The notes under the pieces: model-generated
Told to the model about the DNA's origin: nothing
What the model saw: only the letters and a program-made list of their open reading frames with translations
Database searches by the model: none
Assembly (NCBI GenBank): GCA_032251435.1
Contig: JAVVEH010000013.1
Coordinates: forward strand, 29,543 to 93,542
Direction: 5' to 3'
Origin: JAVVEH01 sp032251435
GTDB lineage: Bacteria; Verrucomicrobiota; Lentisphaeria; Oligosphaerales; MVZH01
Length of the DNA: 64,000 nt
Program-made: the position numbers and the translations under genes
Shown here: piece by piece, positions 18,491 through 26,147 of the stretch
Layout of the letters: the number at the start of each line of letters is the position of its first letter
Numbering within the stretch: the stretch's first letter is position 1

Positions 18491-18583
18491 TTAGTCCTTG
18501 TCTTTAGATGACAAAAAGAGGACTAAAACAACCGCCGCGACAAGACCCATGACGACAAGACCAATTAAACCAAAAGACATCAT
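18491..18583 (-). CDS. 30-residue single-span membrane peptide
   Basis: A 30-codon frame starting ATG-ATG at 18583 encodes 'MMSFGLIGLVVMGLVAAV' followed by 'VLVLFLSS' and the charged tail KDKD: one strong transmembrane helix with a hydrophilic C-terminus. Only GGA is visible upstream as a ribosome site. It lies between the URO-D-family gene (stop 18733) and the DUF1638 gene (start 18424) on the same strand, so it may be part of their transcript. The clean hydrophobic/charged design argues for a real gene, but it is short enough to be chance. Confidence 0.5.
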   Translation of the reverse strand: MMSFGLIGLVVMGLVAAVVLVLFLSSKDKD

Positions 18584-18732
18584 GTTTTTTCCGTAGTTAG
18601 CCACCATTTTTTTCACCGTGGGCGGAAAGCGGGATACGCTCAAGTCACTAGACCGCCCGTTTGACGCGGGTAACTTTAACCGTGACAGGGGCGTTCCGCA
18701 AGTTTTCTCAAACGTGTTTTGAGAGATTTTTA

Positions 18733-19854
18733 TCAGCGGACCGCCAGTTCACGGGACAGTTCAATGTAGCGCTTGATGGCTTCACCGGGAACATTGAAGG
18801 GAATATGATTGCCGACACACATCATATAACCGGCGGACATTTTGGCGGTTTCGGCCATGGATTCCACCATTTTACGGATTTCGGCGGGGTTATTCCGCAT
18901 AAGCACCCGGTTGTCGCCTTCGCCGGCGATAAAACAGTTCTCATATTTTCGGGCGATAGCCTTGTAATCCGTGTAGGGTTCGCTGATGATCCCGCGGGCC
19001 CCGCAGGCCATCACATCATCGGCAAAGGCGTCCACATTGCCATCAACCATAAAAAGAACCTCTTTACCAGCGTCTTTCAGAATACGCCAATATTCCTCAT
19101 AGCGGGGAAAAATATATTTATTCATCCAGGCCGGGCTGACCACGGGGCCGGAGGTCAGGACAATGTCGTCGTGACACACAGCGAAATTGACCGGCAGGCG
19201 GGCGAAAGCGCGGAACACGCGGCGGTTAATCTCAGCGAATTCATCCATGATCCGTTCAAATGCCGGCTCCAGACACAGCATCAGAAAATTTTCATAGCCG
19301 AAGGTCAGCATCGGCCACATGAACATGGTGTTGTAGAAATACACACAGGCGGGGCGCCCGGCCGGGGCCGTGTCACCCCATTCAGCCGGATAGTTTTTCC
19401 GGAAACGCTCATAGATGATGTCCTCACTGCTGAAATCGCCGTCGACCACGACATTCCAGCCGGTGAAATCCGCCTGTTTTAACGGACTGAACTTGAGCAT
19501 GTCATCCAGACTTTTAAACCGGTGGCTGGCGTCGTGCTGTTGCCAGTTATCCCGGAAACGGCCGCCCCAGCGTCCCCAGCCCTTGTCCTCCTGGTCTTCA
19601 ATATGAGGGATGGGATCATCGGTTTTCGGAATCCCCAAACGGAGTTCCGGATATAACTCCCGCATCTTTTCCCGGCACTGTTTCGGATGATCGAAGTAAT
19701 TAATCCCGGTCAGATAGGTTTCCGCGTCTGGATTTGACCAGTGTTCCCAATGGACGACTTGCTTGGGGCCCCGGCCCATATAGCTGTCAAATATCGGGTC
19801 GGATGAGACTGCCGTGTTATTTTCGGATTGATGTGAGGCGGGCGATTTGGCCAT
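18733..19854 (-). CDS. uroporphyrinogen decarboxylase (URO-D) family protein, MtaA/CmuA-like
   Basis: 373 residues of the URO-D TIM-barrel superfamily: 'CVYFYNTMFMWPMLTFGYENF', split around residues 165-185, 'HDDIVLTSGPVVSPAWMNKYIFP', 'VDGNVDAFADDVMACGARG' and 'GNHIPFNVPGEAIKRYIE'. Members of this branch transfer methyl groups between corrinoid proteins and acceptors or act on unknown substrates; true HemE enzymes have a different N-terminus. Such genes are strongly expanded in Lentisphaerae and Kiritimatiellae, often next to AraC regulators, as here, where an AraC gene is divergent at 139 bp. Start ATG 19854. Confidence 0.85.
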   Translation of the reverse strand: MAKSPASHQSENNTAVSSDPIFDSYMGRGPKQVVHWEHWSNPDAETYLTGINYFDHPKQCREKMRELYPELRLGIPKTDDPIPHIEDQEDKGWGRWGGRFRDNWQQHDASHRFKSLDDMLKFSPLKQADFTGWNVVVDGDFSSEDIIYERFRKNYPAEWGDTAPAGRPACVYFYNTMFMWPMLTFGYENFLMLCLEPAFERIMDEFAEINRRVFRAFARLPVNFAVCHDDIVLTSGPVVSPAWMNKYIFPRYEEYWRILKDAGKEVLFMVDGNVDAFADDVMACGARGIISEPYTDYKAIARKYENCFIAGEGDNRVLMRNNPAEIRKMVESMAETAKMSAGYMMCVGNHIPFNVPGEAIKRYIELSRELAVR

Positions 19855-19910
19855 GATGAGAATTCCGGTTGTTGGAGAAGGGGCAGACGGATTTGGAAAG
19901 ATTTTATTCT

Positions 19911-19939
19911 GCTATAAAGTAGCCCGCCAAGAATGACAA
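19911..19939 (-). promoter_or_regulatory. putative promoter for the URO-D-family gene
   Basis: On the minus strand TTGTCA (19939-19934) and TATAGC (19916-19911) are 17 bp apart, about 57 bp before the start codon, in the divergent region shared with the AraC gene. The AraC binding site is not identifiable. Confidence 0.4.
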
Positions 19940-19993
19940 TGTTATGGTTATTATACATAAAAACATGTTTATTTTACAGAATATGGACCATGG

Positions 19994-20842
19994 ATGCGGC
20001 GTTTAACTGTTGAAATTCTAGCTGGAGAACGAGCGGAACTGACCCGGGAAACTTGGGCGGATCCGAGCCAGGAATTCTGTAATTCATTTTCCCGGCTGTA
20101 TGTCATCGAAGAGGGGGAGGCCCGAATCCGAACGGGCAAGGCTTGGCGAATACTGAAACCGGGGTTTGTTTATATGATTCCGGCTGGGTGCGGTGCCAGC
20201 TATGTGTGTCCGAAGCGAATGATTCTTAGCTGGATGCATCTTCGGGTTGAAGCCATTCCTCTGATGGATGTCTTTTCCCGGGCCGAGACGCATGAGCGTT
20301 TGCTGAGCCGGAAGGCGAAGGACGGTCGCCATCAGTTTCCCGGAGTGCCTTTAACGGAGGAACTGCGACATCAAGTCAATGAGCTTCTGGATTGTCTGAA
20401 TCAGCCGGCTTCACCGGTGGTGACTTTTCGTAAAACAGCTTTGGCCTGTTCACTTCTCAACCCCTTTCTTCCCGCCAGCTGGGACGCGCTGATGCCGGAT
20501 GCGGATACCGGTCATCGCCTACGGCCGGCTCTGGCCCTTATGCAGCATGCCATGGACCGCTCGGTGTCTCTTGACGAGCTGGCTGGAACCGTTCATTTGC
20601 ATCCCACCTATTTTTCAAATCTGTTTAAAAAGACATTCGGCGTTTCTCCCGGGGCTTATCACATGGAGCTGCGCCTGCACCGGGCGAAAATGCTGCTGGT
20701 TGACACAGCTTTGCCGGTTGCCCGGGTGGCTGCCGAGTGCGGGTTCTCAGACGAATTCAACTTTTCTAAAACATTCAAACGGCGGGTGGGGTCCTCACCT
20801 CGTGACTTTAGGCGTGAGGGAGGATCGGTGATGTTTCCTTGA
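19994..20842 (+). CDS. AraC-family transcriptional regulator
   Basis: 282 residues: an N-terminal cupin-like sensor ('VIEEGEARIRTGKAWRILKPG', cut near residues 38-58, 'YMIPAGCGASY') and a C-terminal double helix-turn-helix with 'LDELAGTVHLHPTYFSNLF' and 'VARVAAECGFSDEFNFSKTF', the second being the AraC signature. Probably senses a sugar or related ligand and controls the divergent URO-D-family gene; this is inferred only from position. ATG 19994 is used; no strong ribosome site is seen. 124 bp downstream lies an unrelated secreted protein gene. Confidence 0.92.
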   Translation: MRRLTVEILAGERAELTRETWADPSQEFCNSFSRLYVIEEGEARIRTGKAWRILKPGFVYMIPAGCGASYVCPKRMILSWMHLRVEAIPLMDVFSRAETHERLLSRKAKDGRHQFPGVPLTEELRHQVNELLDCLNQPASPVVTFRKTALACSLLNPFLPASWDALMPDADTGHRLRPALALMQHAMDRSVSLDELAGTVHLHPTYFSNLFKKTFGVSPGAYHMELRLHRAKMLLVDTALPVARVAAECGFSDEFNFSKTFKRRVGSSPRDFRREGGSVMFP

Positions 20843-20845
20843 CAC

Positions 20846-20965
20846 TCATTCCGCGTTATTCCAGTTGATCCACACCAGCATTTCGCCCGGCTTTACAGGA
20901 CCCTGGATGTCAAAATGTTGTCTGTTGACGATGAAGCAGCCTTGACAAATAAAGGAGGGAATTAA
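20846..20965 (-). pseudogene. possible C-terminal remnant of a minus-strand gene
   Basis: The minus-strand frame ending at 20846 reads 'CFIVNRQHFDIQGPVKPGEM' and then 'LVWINWNNAE' before its stop. It looks like a genuine protein C-terminus, but upstream codons run into the antisense of the next gene with no start. It could be a remnant of a deleted gene. I do not recognise the family. Confidence 0.25.
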
Positions 20966-20966
20966 G

Positions 20967-21764
20967 GTGAAACTGTTCAAAACGATTTCCGTCCTGTTTC
21001 TACTTGCCGCGCTGGCATTTCCCTGCCGGGGAGAGTATGCCCCTGTCCGGGAGGACGTGATCAATCTCCAAAAAATCGCCTTCCAGGGCAAAAAACCGGA
21101 GGAAATCGCCCGGTTCCTGATCCGAACCGCCCTGACTGTCATGGAGACTTCCGACTGTTCAATCAATCAGGAAACACTTGCTGTGGCGAATACTTTCTGG
21201 CGGGGATCGAGTTGTGACGCAGCTAGGGAGGCCATTCCCATCGTGGCATCTCACCTCCTAAATAAGGTGAACAGTGGCGATTCCCCCATCAGGAAAGCCG
21301 CGTGGTTCGTAGTTGCCAGCCATGAGATAGGTTTGCTTGAAAAGTATTGGGACGAGGAAGTCGAGAACATGCCGGATGTTGTGCCAGCCCTGTGCCGAGC
21401 CGTTGTCCGTCTCCCATACAGCGAGGGAATCAATATCCGGGCTCGACTGAGGGAAAGAACGAAGGCTCTTTTGGAACGTTGTGGGACCTTATCTGCTGAC
21501 AAGATACGTAAATGGGCGGAAAAGGAAAGTGCCTGGCTTGACAGTGTATCAGATGAGGATTTGCGGTCAGTCACCACATGTCTCAGCAATAAGAGGTTGT
21601 CGACCGATGAGTTAAGAAAAAAATGTCGCCAATCCATTGACAATTTGTTGGCCTTGGCAGACACGCTTAAGAATAGAAAGAATAGGCCGACAGGAATGAA
21701 TGGCACCAATCAGGTGAATCCGAAAGAAATTATGGACAAAAACATAAACTTTAAAAAGTCCTGA
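20967..21764 (+). CDS. secreted helical protein of unknown function
   Basis: 265 residues starting at GTG 20967, which has an excellent GGAGGG (20954-20959) seven bases upstream. Signal peptide 'MKLFKTISVLFLLAALAFPC' with a possible lipid-attachment cysteine in 'LAFPC' (lipobox imperfect) or cleavage before 'GEYAPV'. The mature part is almost all helix, with paired features such as 'AAWFVVASHEIGLLEKYW' and 'LSTDELRKKCRQSIDNLLAL' suggesting a helical-repeat fold. Four cysteines occur in the mature region. No family recognised. Last gene before the accessory island; lower GC than its left neighbours. Confidence 0.65.
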   Translation: MKLFKTISVLFLLAALAFPCRGEYAPVREDVINLQKIAFQGKKPEEIARFLIRTALTVMETSDCSINQETLAVANTFWRGSSCDAAREAIPIVASHLLNKVNSGDSPIRKAAWFVVASHEIGLLEKYWDEEVENMPDVVPALCRAVVRLPYSEGINIRARLRERTKALLERCGTLSADKIRKWAEKESAWLDSVSDEDLRSVTTCLSNKRLSTDELRKKCRQSIDNLLALADTLKNRKNRPTGMNGTNQVNPKEIMDKNINFKKS

Positions 21765-22014
21765 AAGGACATCGCAATGATAGTATGCAGAGTGAGCCCT
21801 GAACGACCCCGCGCAGCGGGGGCTGCGAGCGCAAAGCGCGGGGGGCACCGCCCCATAAGCGCTAACTTGATGCACGAATCGTGCTCAAGTTGGCTTGAAT
21901 ATTCGACAATGAGTTCACTCTAAAAAGTCCGGTTTTTTCAGAAACGGCAAACTTAATCCAGAACTTCATCCAGAACCTAATCCAATTTTGTGCTCAGACC
22001 GATTCAGGAATTTA

Positions 22015-22108
22015 GTTCTGGAGACCGCCTAAGGCAGAGTCGGAGCGTAGTGAACGGCAACGTTCTGGAGACCGCCACAGGCAGAGCCGGAGCGTAGCGA
22101 ACGGCAAC
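22015..22108 (+). repeat. two tandem 47-bp imperfect copies
   Basis: Units 22015-22061 and 22062-22108 are near identical (both start GTTCTGGAGACCGCC and end GAACGGCAAC). They lie between the inner arms of the 404-bp element. Confidence 0.8.
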
Positions 22109-22132
22109 GGTTTTCTTTTTTAGAGTGAACTC

Positions 22133-22240
22133 AACAATCAACATTCAACACCCAACATCCAAGTAAATGCGCACAACCGTTTCAATGAAAAATACTTACA
22201 TACTTGAATATTGGATATTCCGTGTTGGATATTGGACATT
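22133..22240. repeat. inverted pair of degenerate CAACATCCAA-type arrays
   Basis: The left part (22133-22162) repeats CAACATTCAACA-like words; the right part (22201-22240) repeats their complement (TTGGATATTCC, TTGGATATTGG), separated by about 40 bp. The same design recurs at 42411-42530 with different words. Confidence 0.6.
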
Positions 22241-22250
22241 AAGTTAGCGC

Positions 22251-23576
22251 TCATGGCGCGTCGAGCCCGCGCTGTGGCGTGAGAAACCACTTCCATGCCG
22301 GCACCATGCGGATACTGCGGCCGTCGGCCTCGATGTCGTCTTCGGTGAACGAGGTCAACAGAAGCAAGGTTGTGTCGGGATCGGTATCCGTCAGGGCGCG
22401 GACCTCGCGGGCCAGCGTGGCGGGATCACCGGGATCGGCGCAGACCTGAATCGCCAGGCGGCGACCGTCCCGCAGCTTGACGACAAAGTCGATCTCGTAG
22501 CCATTCCGGGTAATCCCGTAATTTGGCGCGTGATCCCGCCGTAGCAGTTCGGTATAGACGGCATTCTCGAGCGCGTGACCCATGCCCCAATTCCCGCCGG
22601 GCGGCACGCACGCCCAGACCAGTCCGTGATCCGCCGCGTACATCTTGCGGGGGTTGACCATACGGCGGCGTTCCGACGGCGTGTCCAGGAACACCCCCGA
22701 AAAGAGAAAGGCATCCTCCAGATGCTGCAAATAGTCGTGCAGCGTGTCCTTGCCGCACTTCATGCCCTGTGATTTCAGTTCATTGTAGAATTTACTGACG
22801 CTGAAATGGCTGGCGCTCGCGCTCATCAGGCGGCGGGTGAGATAGCGTAATGCGGCAATCCCGGTCAGGCCATGCCGTTCAACAATATCGCGCAGCACCA
22901 CGGTGTTGACATAGCCCTGCAGCATCTGCCGCCACTCGCGTTCAGGCAGGCCCTGCACGGCCGGAAATCCGCCTTCGCGCAGATAGTCGATCAAGGCATG
23001 TTCGATTTGCGCGCGCTGTTGCCTGCCTGTCTTGTCGGGCTCGTTCGGGATGGCAATCGCCCGCGCCGTCAGGAATTCAGAAAAACTGTACGGATGAATG
23101 CGCGTCTCGATGGCCCGTCCGCGCATCGCCGTGGCCACTTCGCTGCTGAGCAGTTTTGACGACGACCCCGACAGGAAGATCCTGACATCGCGCCGGTCCA
23201 GCAGCCGGCGGACGAAGCGCTCCCAGCCGCTCACGTATTGGATTTCGTCGAAGAAATAGTAACTCGTAACTCCAGCCGCTGGCGGATACGCCCGAAAGTA
23301 GGCTTCGTCCACCGCGCGCGGGAAATCGGCGTCGACCGACCCGATTCGTTCATCCTCGAAGTTCAGGTACAATATGCGCTCGCGGTCCACGCCCGCGGCA
23401 ATCAGTTCCCGGATGCGTTGGAACATGCGGCAGGTCTTGCCCGTACGGCGCATGCCGATCAGTACCGTCGCCGTATTCGGGATCTCGGCAAGCGCGCGCT
23501 CCCGCTCGACAAGGTCCGCTCCGTACGCCATCTCCATCGAGTCGGCGATCATTTGTCGAATGAGTGCTTCCATCAT
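22251..23576 (-). CDS. AAA ATPase with DUF4143 domain
   Basis: About 441 residues: AAA_14 domain with P-loop 'VLIGMRRTGKTCRMF' near residue 40, Walker B 'SYYFFDEIQYVSGWERF', sensor 'IFLSGSSSKLL', 'RGRAIETRIHPYSFSEFL', then the DUF4143 C-terminal domain with a PD-(D/E)XK-like strand order ('YEIDFVVKLRDGRRLAIQV'). These proteins are common in archaea and anaerobic bacteria, variable between strains, and of unproven function. Start at ATG 23576 (ATG 23573 follows), with AGGA five bases upstream. GC is higher than in the AT-rich sequence on both sides, and the gene abuts an inverted repeat at its stop: signs of acquired DNA. Confidence 0.85.
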   Translation of the reverse strand: MMEALIRQMIADSMEMAYGADLVERERALAEIPNTATVLIGMRRTGKTCRMFQRIRELIAAGVDRERILYLNFEDERIGSVDADFPRAVDEAYFRAYPPAAGVTSYYFFDEIQYVSGWERFVRRLLDRRDVRIFLSGSSSKLLSSEVATAMRGRAIETRIHPYSFSEFLTARAIAIPNEPDKTGRQQRAQIEHALIDYLREGGFPAVQGLPEREWRQMLQGYVNTVVLRDIVERHGLTGIAALRYLTRRLMSASASHFSVSKFYNELKSQGMKCGKDTLHDYLQHLEDAFLFSGVFLDTPSERRRMVNPRKMYAADHGLVWACVPPGGNWGMGHALENAVYTELLRRDHAPNYGITRNGYEIDFVVKLRDGRRLAIQVCADPGDPATLAREVRALTDTDPDTTLLLLTSFTEDDIEADGRSIRMVPAWKWFLTPQRGLDAP

Positions 23577-23630
23577 TTTAGTCCTTTTAAGAAAGGACAA
23601 ATATAGCATATTAAATCATTATGCGCAAGG

Positions 23631-24331
23631 TTAACCATGTCTGATTGCAATATTTGTAGCGTCTGATTGTCGGAATACTGTCGTCCAATTGTCGAAGAAC
23701 TCTTTTTGCATTGGCTGCTTGAGATAGATTATCTCCTTGAAGTGGGACCAGATCAATTGTCTCGACAGTGTGGAGACAATCCCCACTTCTGGAAACGACT
23801 CTGCAAAACGAATCATATGGCGGATGTTTTTTGAGGAAAATCCATTCGAGAAGGAGTTGCCCCGATCTGAAACTTTCTCCGGTCAGCGACCGGAAAATTA
23901 GAAGCTCGATCTCTTGTGCGGCAGCGATTCGGTCGCTATCGAAGACGGAAGCATACTCAGTCTTGATTCGGAAATCACCGATTTCCGAATCTCTGGGTAG
24001 GTGTCGAACAATTGCCGACACAACCCCAGATACCGCCCCGTATAACAGCGATCCAGCCCATCTTGCAGTTTTCCGCCAGTGTTTCGAGCAAACGAACGCC
24101 ATAAGCCGCTCGATCGGCGCCGTTCTGCTCATACTCGCGAATGTATGCGCCGATCACCCAATTGCGGACAGTCAGGGTTGTGTTGACGGTCCGGCGCACA
24201 TGCGCGGCGCATTGCGCGTGCACCTCGCGGATCGCCGAAACCAGTCCGGCAAAGTCCATTCCGGCAGGAACGGGCTTGCTACTCCCACTATCCGATCCGT
24301 CACCGTGTGATGGTTTAACAGCGTTTTTCAT
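23631..24331 (-). pseudogene. DUF1016 (PDDEXK, YhcG-like) nuclease gene, frameshifted and rearranged
   Basis: The N-terminal part (24331 to about 24073) reads a normal DUF1016 start: 'MDFAGLVSAIREVHAQ', 'TLTVRNWVIGAYIREYEQNG'. Then the frame shifts; the expected continuation 'RYLGLCRQLFDTYPEIRKS' is found in another frame (about 24070-23990). Further on, in a third frame (about 23890-23631), come 'GFSSKNIRHMIRFAESFPE' and 'SRQLIWSHFKEIIYLKQPM', which is the same central region of the family again. So two partial copies appear joined, with at least two frameshifts, and the C-terminal nuclease domain is missing. Non-functional. Confidence 0.75.
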
Positions 24332-24389
24332 CCGCGTCCTCGTGCTCTTTACAAATCAAGCCCCCCATCCCGACTCCGTTTCTTCTTCC

Positions 24390-24545
24390 GCCCGCTTCCC
24401 GACTTCGGCCCTCCGACCTCGGACTTCTGACTTCCGACTTCGGACCTCCGACTTCGGACCTCCGACCTCCGACCTCTGACTTCCGACTTCGGACCTCCGA
24501 CTTCGGACCTCCGACCTCCGACCTCAGAACTCGGCCCTCCGACCT
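24390..24545. repeat. degenerate (GACCTCCGACTTCGG)-type tandem array
   Basis: About 155 bp built from variants of the 7-mer TCCGACC/TCGGACT. A shorter array of the same words lies at 24985-25050. No gene in 24332-24748. Confidence 0.8.
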
Positions 24546-24703
24546 CCTGTCGGCCATAGCCTTGGCGGAGGCGGATGACCTCCGGCCACACTTGCGGAGT
24601 CCGCAGGGTCACCCGCCCGGGCACAGCTGCCGAAACTCGGATGAAAAGCGGTGGCAGACACCCGGAAACAGCCTCGTTAAAAGCAAAAAGTATGGCTGAC
24701 CCC
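24516..24703. repeat. 188-bp direct repeat, copy 1
   Basis: Matches 25014-25202 at about 80 percent by eye, including the shared blocks CTCAGAACTCGGCCCTCCG, a palindromic CCATAGCCTTGGCGGAGGCGG element, CACTTGCGGAGTCCGCAG and GAAACTCGGATGAAAAGC. Read on the minus strand both copies encode a peptide with 'IRLRQGYG', an often-seen translation of this short palindrome. Confidence 0.8.
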
Positions 24704-24748
24704 AAAAAAACTACCCTTATCAGAACCCTTATTAGTGCGCCTATACCC

Positions 24749-24955
24749 TTATTCCGACTTTCTGCTCCATTTTGCCCCGGCCCCATGGCCTGTCGAATCC
24801 ACCAAACCCTGTTTCTTCAACTCCTGAAGTTGTCTGCGAACCCAATCCCGGCTCCCTGGCAAATTGCTCAAGAGTTTTATGCATGCCTCATTGAAACCGC
24901 CCTGTTCGGCGTTTTTTCCCGTGCTGGTTTCTTCATCTCTTTTCCTCTGTTTTCA
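24749..24955 (-). pseudogene. fragment of a winged-helix-ended protein
   Basis: An open frame without start codon, preceded by a stop, reads 'GGFNEACIKLLSNLPGSRDW' and 'VRRQLQELKKQGLVDSTG'. The pattern suits a C-terminal winged helix such as those ending AlbA_2-type or helicase-like proteins. It sits between the two copies of the 188-bp repeat. Confidence 0.35.
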
Positions 24956-25013
24956 AAAAGTAAGCCCCTCTTCCCGGCTCCGTTTATCGAACTTCCGACC
25001 TCGGACTTCTGAC

Positions 25014-25202
25014 CTCCGACCTCAGAACTCGGCCCTCCGACCTCCTTGTCCGCCATAGCCTTGGCGGAGGCGGATGACTTCTGCCCACACTTGCGGAGTC
25101 CGCAGAATCTCCTCCCCGGAGCCAGAATCCGAAACTCGGATGAAAAGCAGTGGCGGATGCCCGGAAACAACCTCGTTAAAAGCAAAAAGAAGGACTGACC
25201 CC
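25014..25202. repeat. 188-bp direct repeat, copy 2
   Basis: Second copy of the sequence at 24516-24703, offset by 498 bp. The pair frames the winged-helix fragment and ends 18 bp before the HEPN-like gene. Confidence 0.8.
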
Positions 25203-25220
25203 GCACCCCTGACAGGGGAT

Positions 25221-25751
25221 CTAATAATAGGCACCTTGCTGGGCTGCTATTGTCAACTTGTGCAGGACATTCTTTACTTTCTTCGCCAGTCTTAACCAGG
25301 ATACCACCCTACTATCGGCAAAGACGTTTGATCCCGCTGGAACCTCGCGCCATGCGCCGTCGACCTGCCAGGGGTACTCCGTGTTTTCAGCGTCCGTTCG
25401 CTTTCCGTGTCCCCCCGGCGTAAGGGCAAACAGTGCTTCGATGTTGGATCGTGTGCCGGAGTCAAAAAGCTTCGAGAGGTGCGAATAGTGCTCTCTGTGC
25501 CGAAGCAAAGGACTGTCCCTGATCAGAAGCGTATGCAGGTACTTGTCCGGCCGGTGGTCCATCTTGGGCGAAGAGCCATTCACAACCATGTACCCCTTAA
25601 TCGCCTTTTCGATCGTCTGGGCGCACATGGCTGCCGCATGACATCCGGCATCCTCTGGGCGCATCGGAGCGGGTGTTTGCCGCAGGGCTTCCGCGACGCG
25701 CAGATCGCTCTCCGCTTGCCGTAACCAAGGAATTGCCTCGCCCCCACTCAC
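25221..25751 (-). CDS. HEPN domain protein (putative toxin RNase)
   Basis: 176 residues. The N-terminal helix 'IPWLRQAESDLRVAEAL' and the following 'CHAAAMCAQTIEKAIKGYMV' are HEPN features; the usual RxxxxH catalytic motif is not evident in standard form, so activity is uncertain. I choose GTG 25751: it overlaps the upstream stop as GTGA and has AAGGAG eight bases upstream, whereas ATG 25769 has no site. It pairs with the preceding MNT-like gene as in MNT-HEPN toxin-antitoxin modules. Downstream lies the repeat region. Confidence 0.7.
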   Translation of the reverse strand: MSGGEAIPWLRQAESDLRVAEALRQTPAPMRPEDAGCHAAAMCAQTIEKAIKGYMVVNGSSPKMDHRPDKYLHTLLIRDSPLLRHREHYSHLSKLFDSGTRSNIEALFALTPGGHGKRTDAENTEYPWQVDGAWREVPAGSNVFADSRVVSWLRLAKKVKNVLHKLTIAAQQGAYY

Positions 25752-26137
25752 AGCCCGAGCTCCTTGCAAATTGCCTTCGCCGACTGGCTGCCGTCGCTAT
25801 AAACCACCTTTCCTCCGCGAATCTCGTCAATCAGCGGATCACGACGCTTGACTGCTGCTTGTATCTGCCCCGGGCTGGCCAGCACCAAGTAAAGCTTTCC
25901 AAGCATGACGAGGCTCGCGGACGGGGCAAAGTCCGCAACGAAAAGCTCGTCGTCGTCATCTCCAGGAAAACCGGCCAAGACCTCAAGCAGGTGAATGTCC
26001 TCCTCCACATCACCCCTGAAGCGGACGGCCAAGAGCAAGGGTTGATCTTCCTGCTGCCGGTGCGCCTCCAGCAATTGCTTAACTGCCCGTTCGTTCAGGA
26101 CTTCCGCTGTATGTTTCTCTGCGATTGTGTTCATCAT
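25748..26137 (-). CDS. divergent nucleotidyltransferase-like protein (putative MNT antitoxin)
   Basis: 129 residues. Context (a HEPN partner overlapping by 4 nt) and the C-terminal 'RRDPLIDEIRGGKVVYSDG', which resembles the end of minimal nucleotidyltransferases, suggest an MNT antitoxin. The classical GS-x(n)-DxD site is not clearly present; the acidic run in 'FPGDDDDELFVADF' may correspond to it in degenerate form, so it may only bind HEPN. ATG 26137 (or 26134) has AGGA upstream and starts 10 bp after the stop of the restriction-methylase gene, so the three genes are probably one transcript. Confidence 0.55.
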   Translation of the reverse strand: MMNTIAEKHTAEVLNERAVKQLLEAHRQQEDQPLLLAVRFRGDVEEDIHLLEVLAGFPGDDDDELFVADFAPSASLVMLGKLYLVLASPGQIQAAVKRRDPLIDEIRGGKVVYSDGSQSAKAICKELGL

Positions 26138-26147
26138 GCTTTTCCTT

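Larger units (their letters stand above)
21853..22256. repeat. 404-bp element bounded by inverted repeats, with a nested second inverted repeat
   Basis: Outer arms 21853-21868 and 22241-22256 are inverted copies with one mismatch in 16 (core AAGTTAGCGCT). Inner arms 21911-21926 and 22117-22132 are perfect 16-bp inverted copies (GAGTTCACTCTAAAAA). Just inside the left outer arm, 21864-21891 forms a hairpin (AACTTGA-t-GCACGA / TCGTGCTCAAGTT). No ORF inside. The right outer arm overlaps the stop codon of the DUF4143 ATPase gene. Whole stretch 21765-22250 has no gene; 21807-21855 adds several GC-rich hairpins. Could be a miniature mobile element or integron-like site. Confidence 0.55.

Noticed and set aside
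18661..19482. 273-codon plus-strand ORF opposite the URO-D gene
   Set aside because: Antisense shadow; His/Gly-rich translation typical of the complement of high-GC genes.
21853..22256. Integron cassette with attC sites
   Set aside because: The cores deviate from RYYYAAC/GTTRRRY, the distance of 400 bp is too long, and there is no integrase; retained only as an inverted-repeat element.
24390..25050. CRISPR array
   Set aside because: Units are 7-14 bp, degenerate and contiguous, with no unique spacers; no cas genes are present in the window.
25752..25769. ATG 25769 as start of the HEPN-like gene
   Set aside because: GTG 25751 has the GTGA overlap and AAGGAG at good distance; the ATG has neither.
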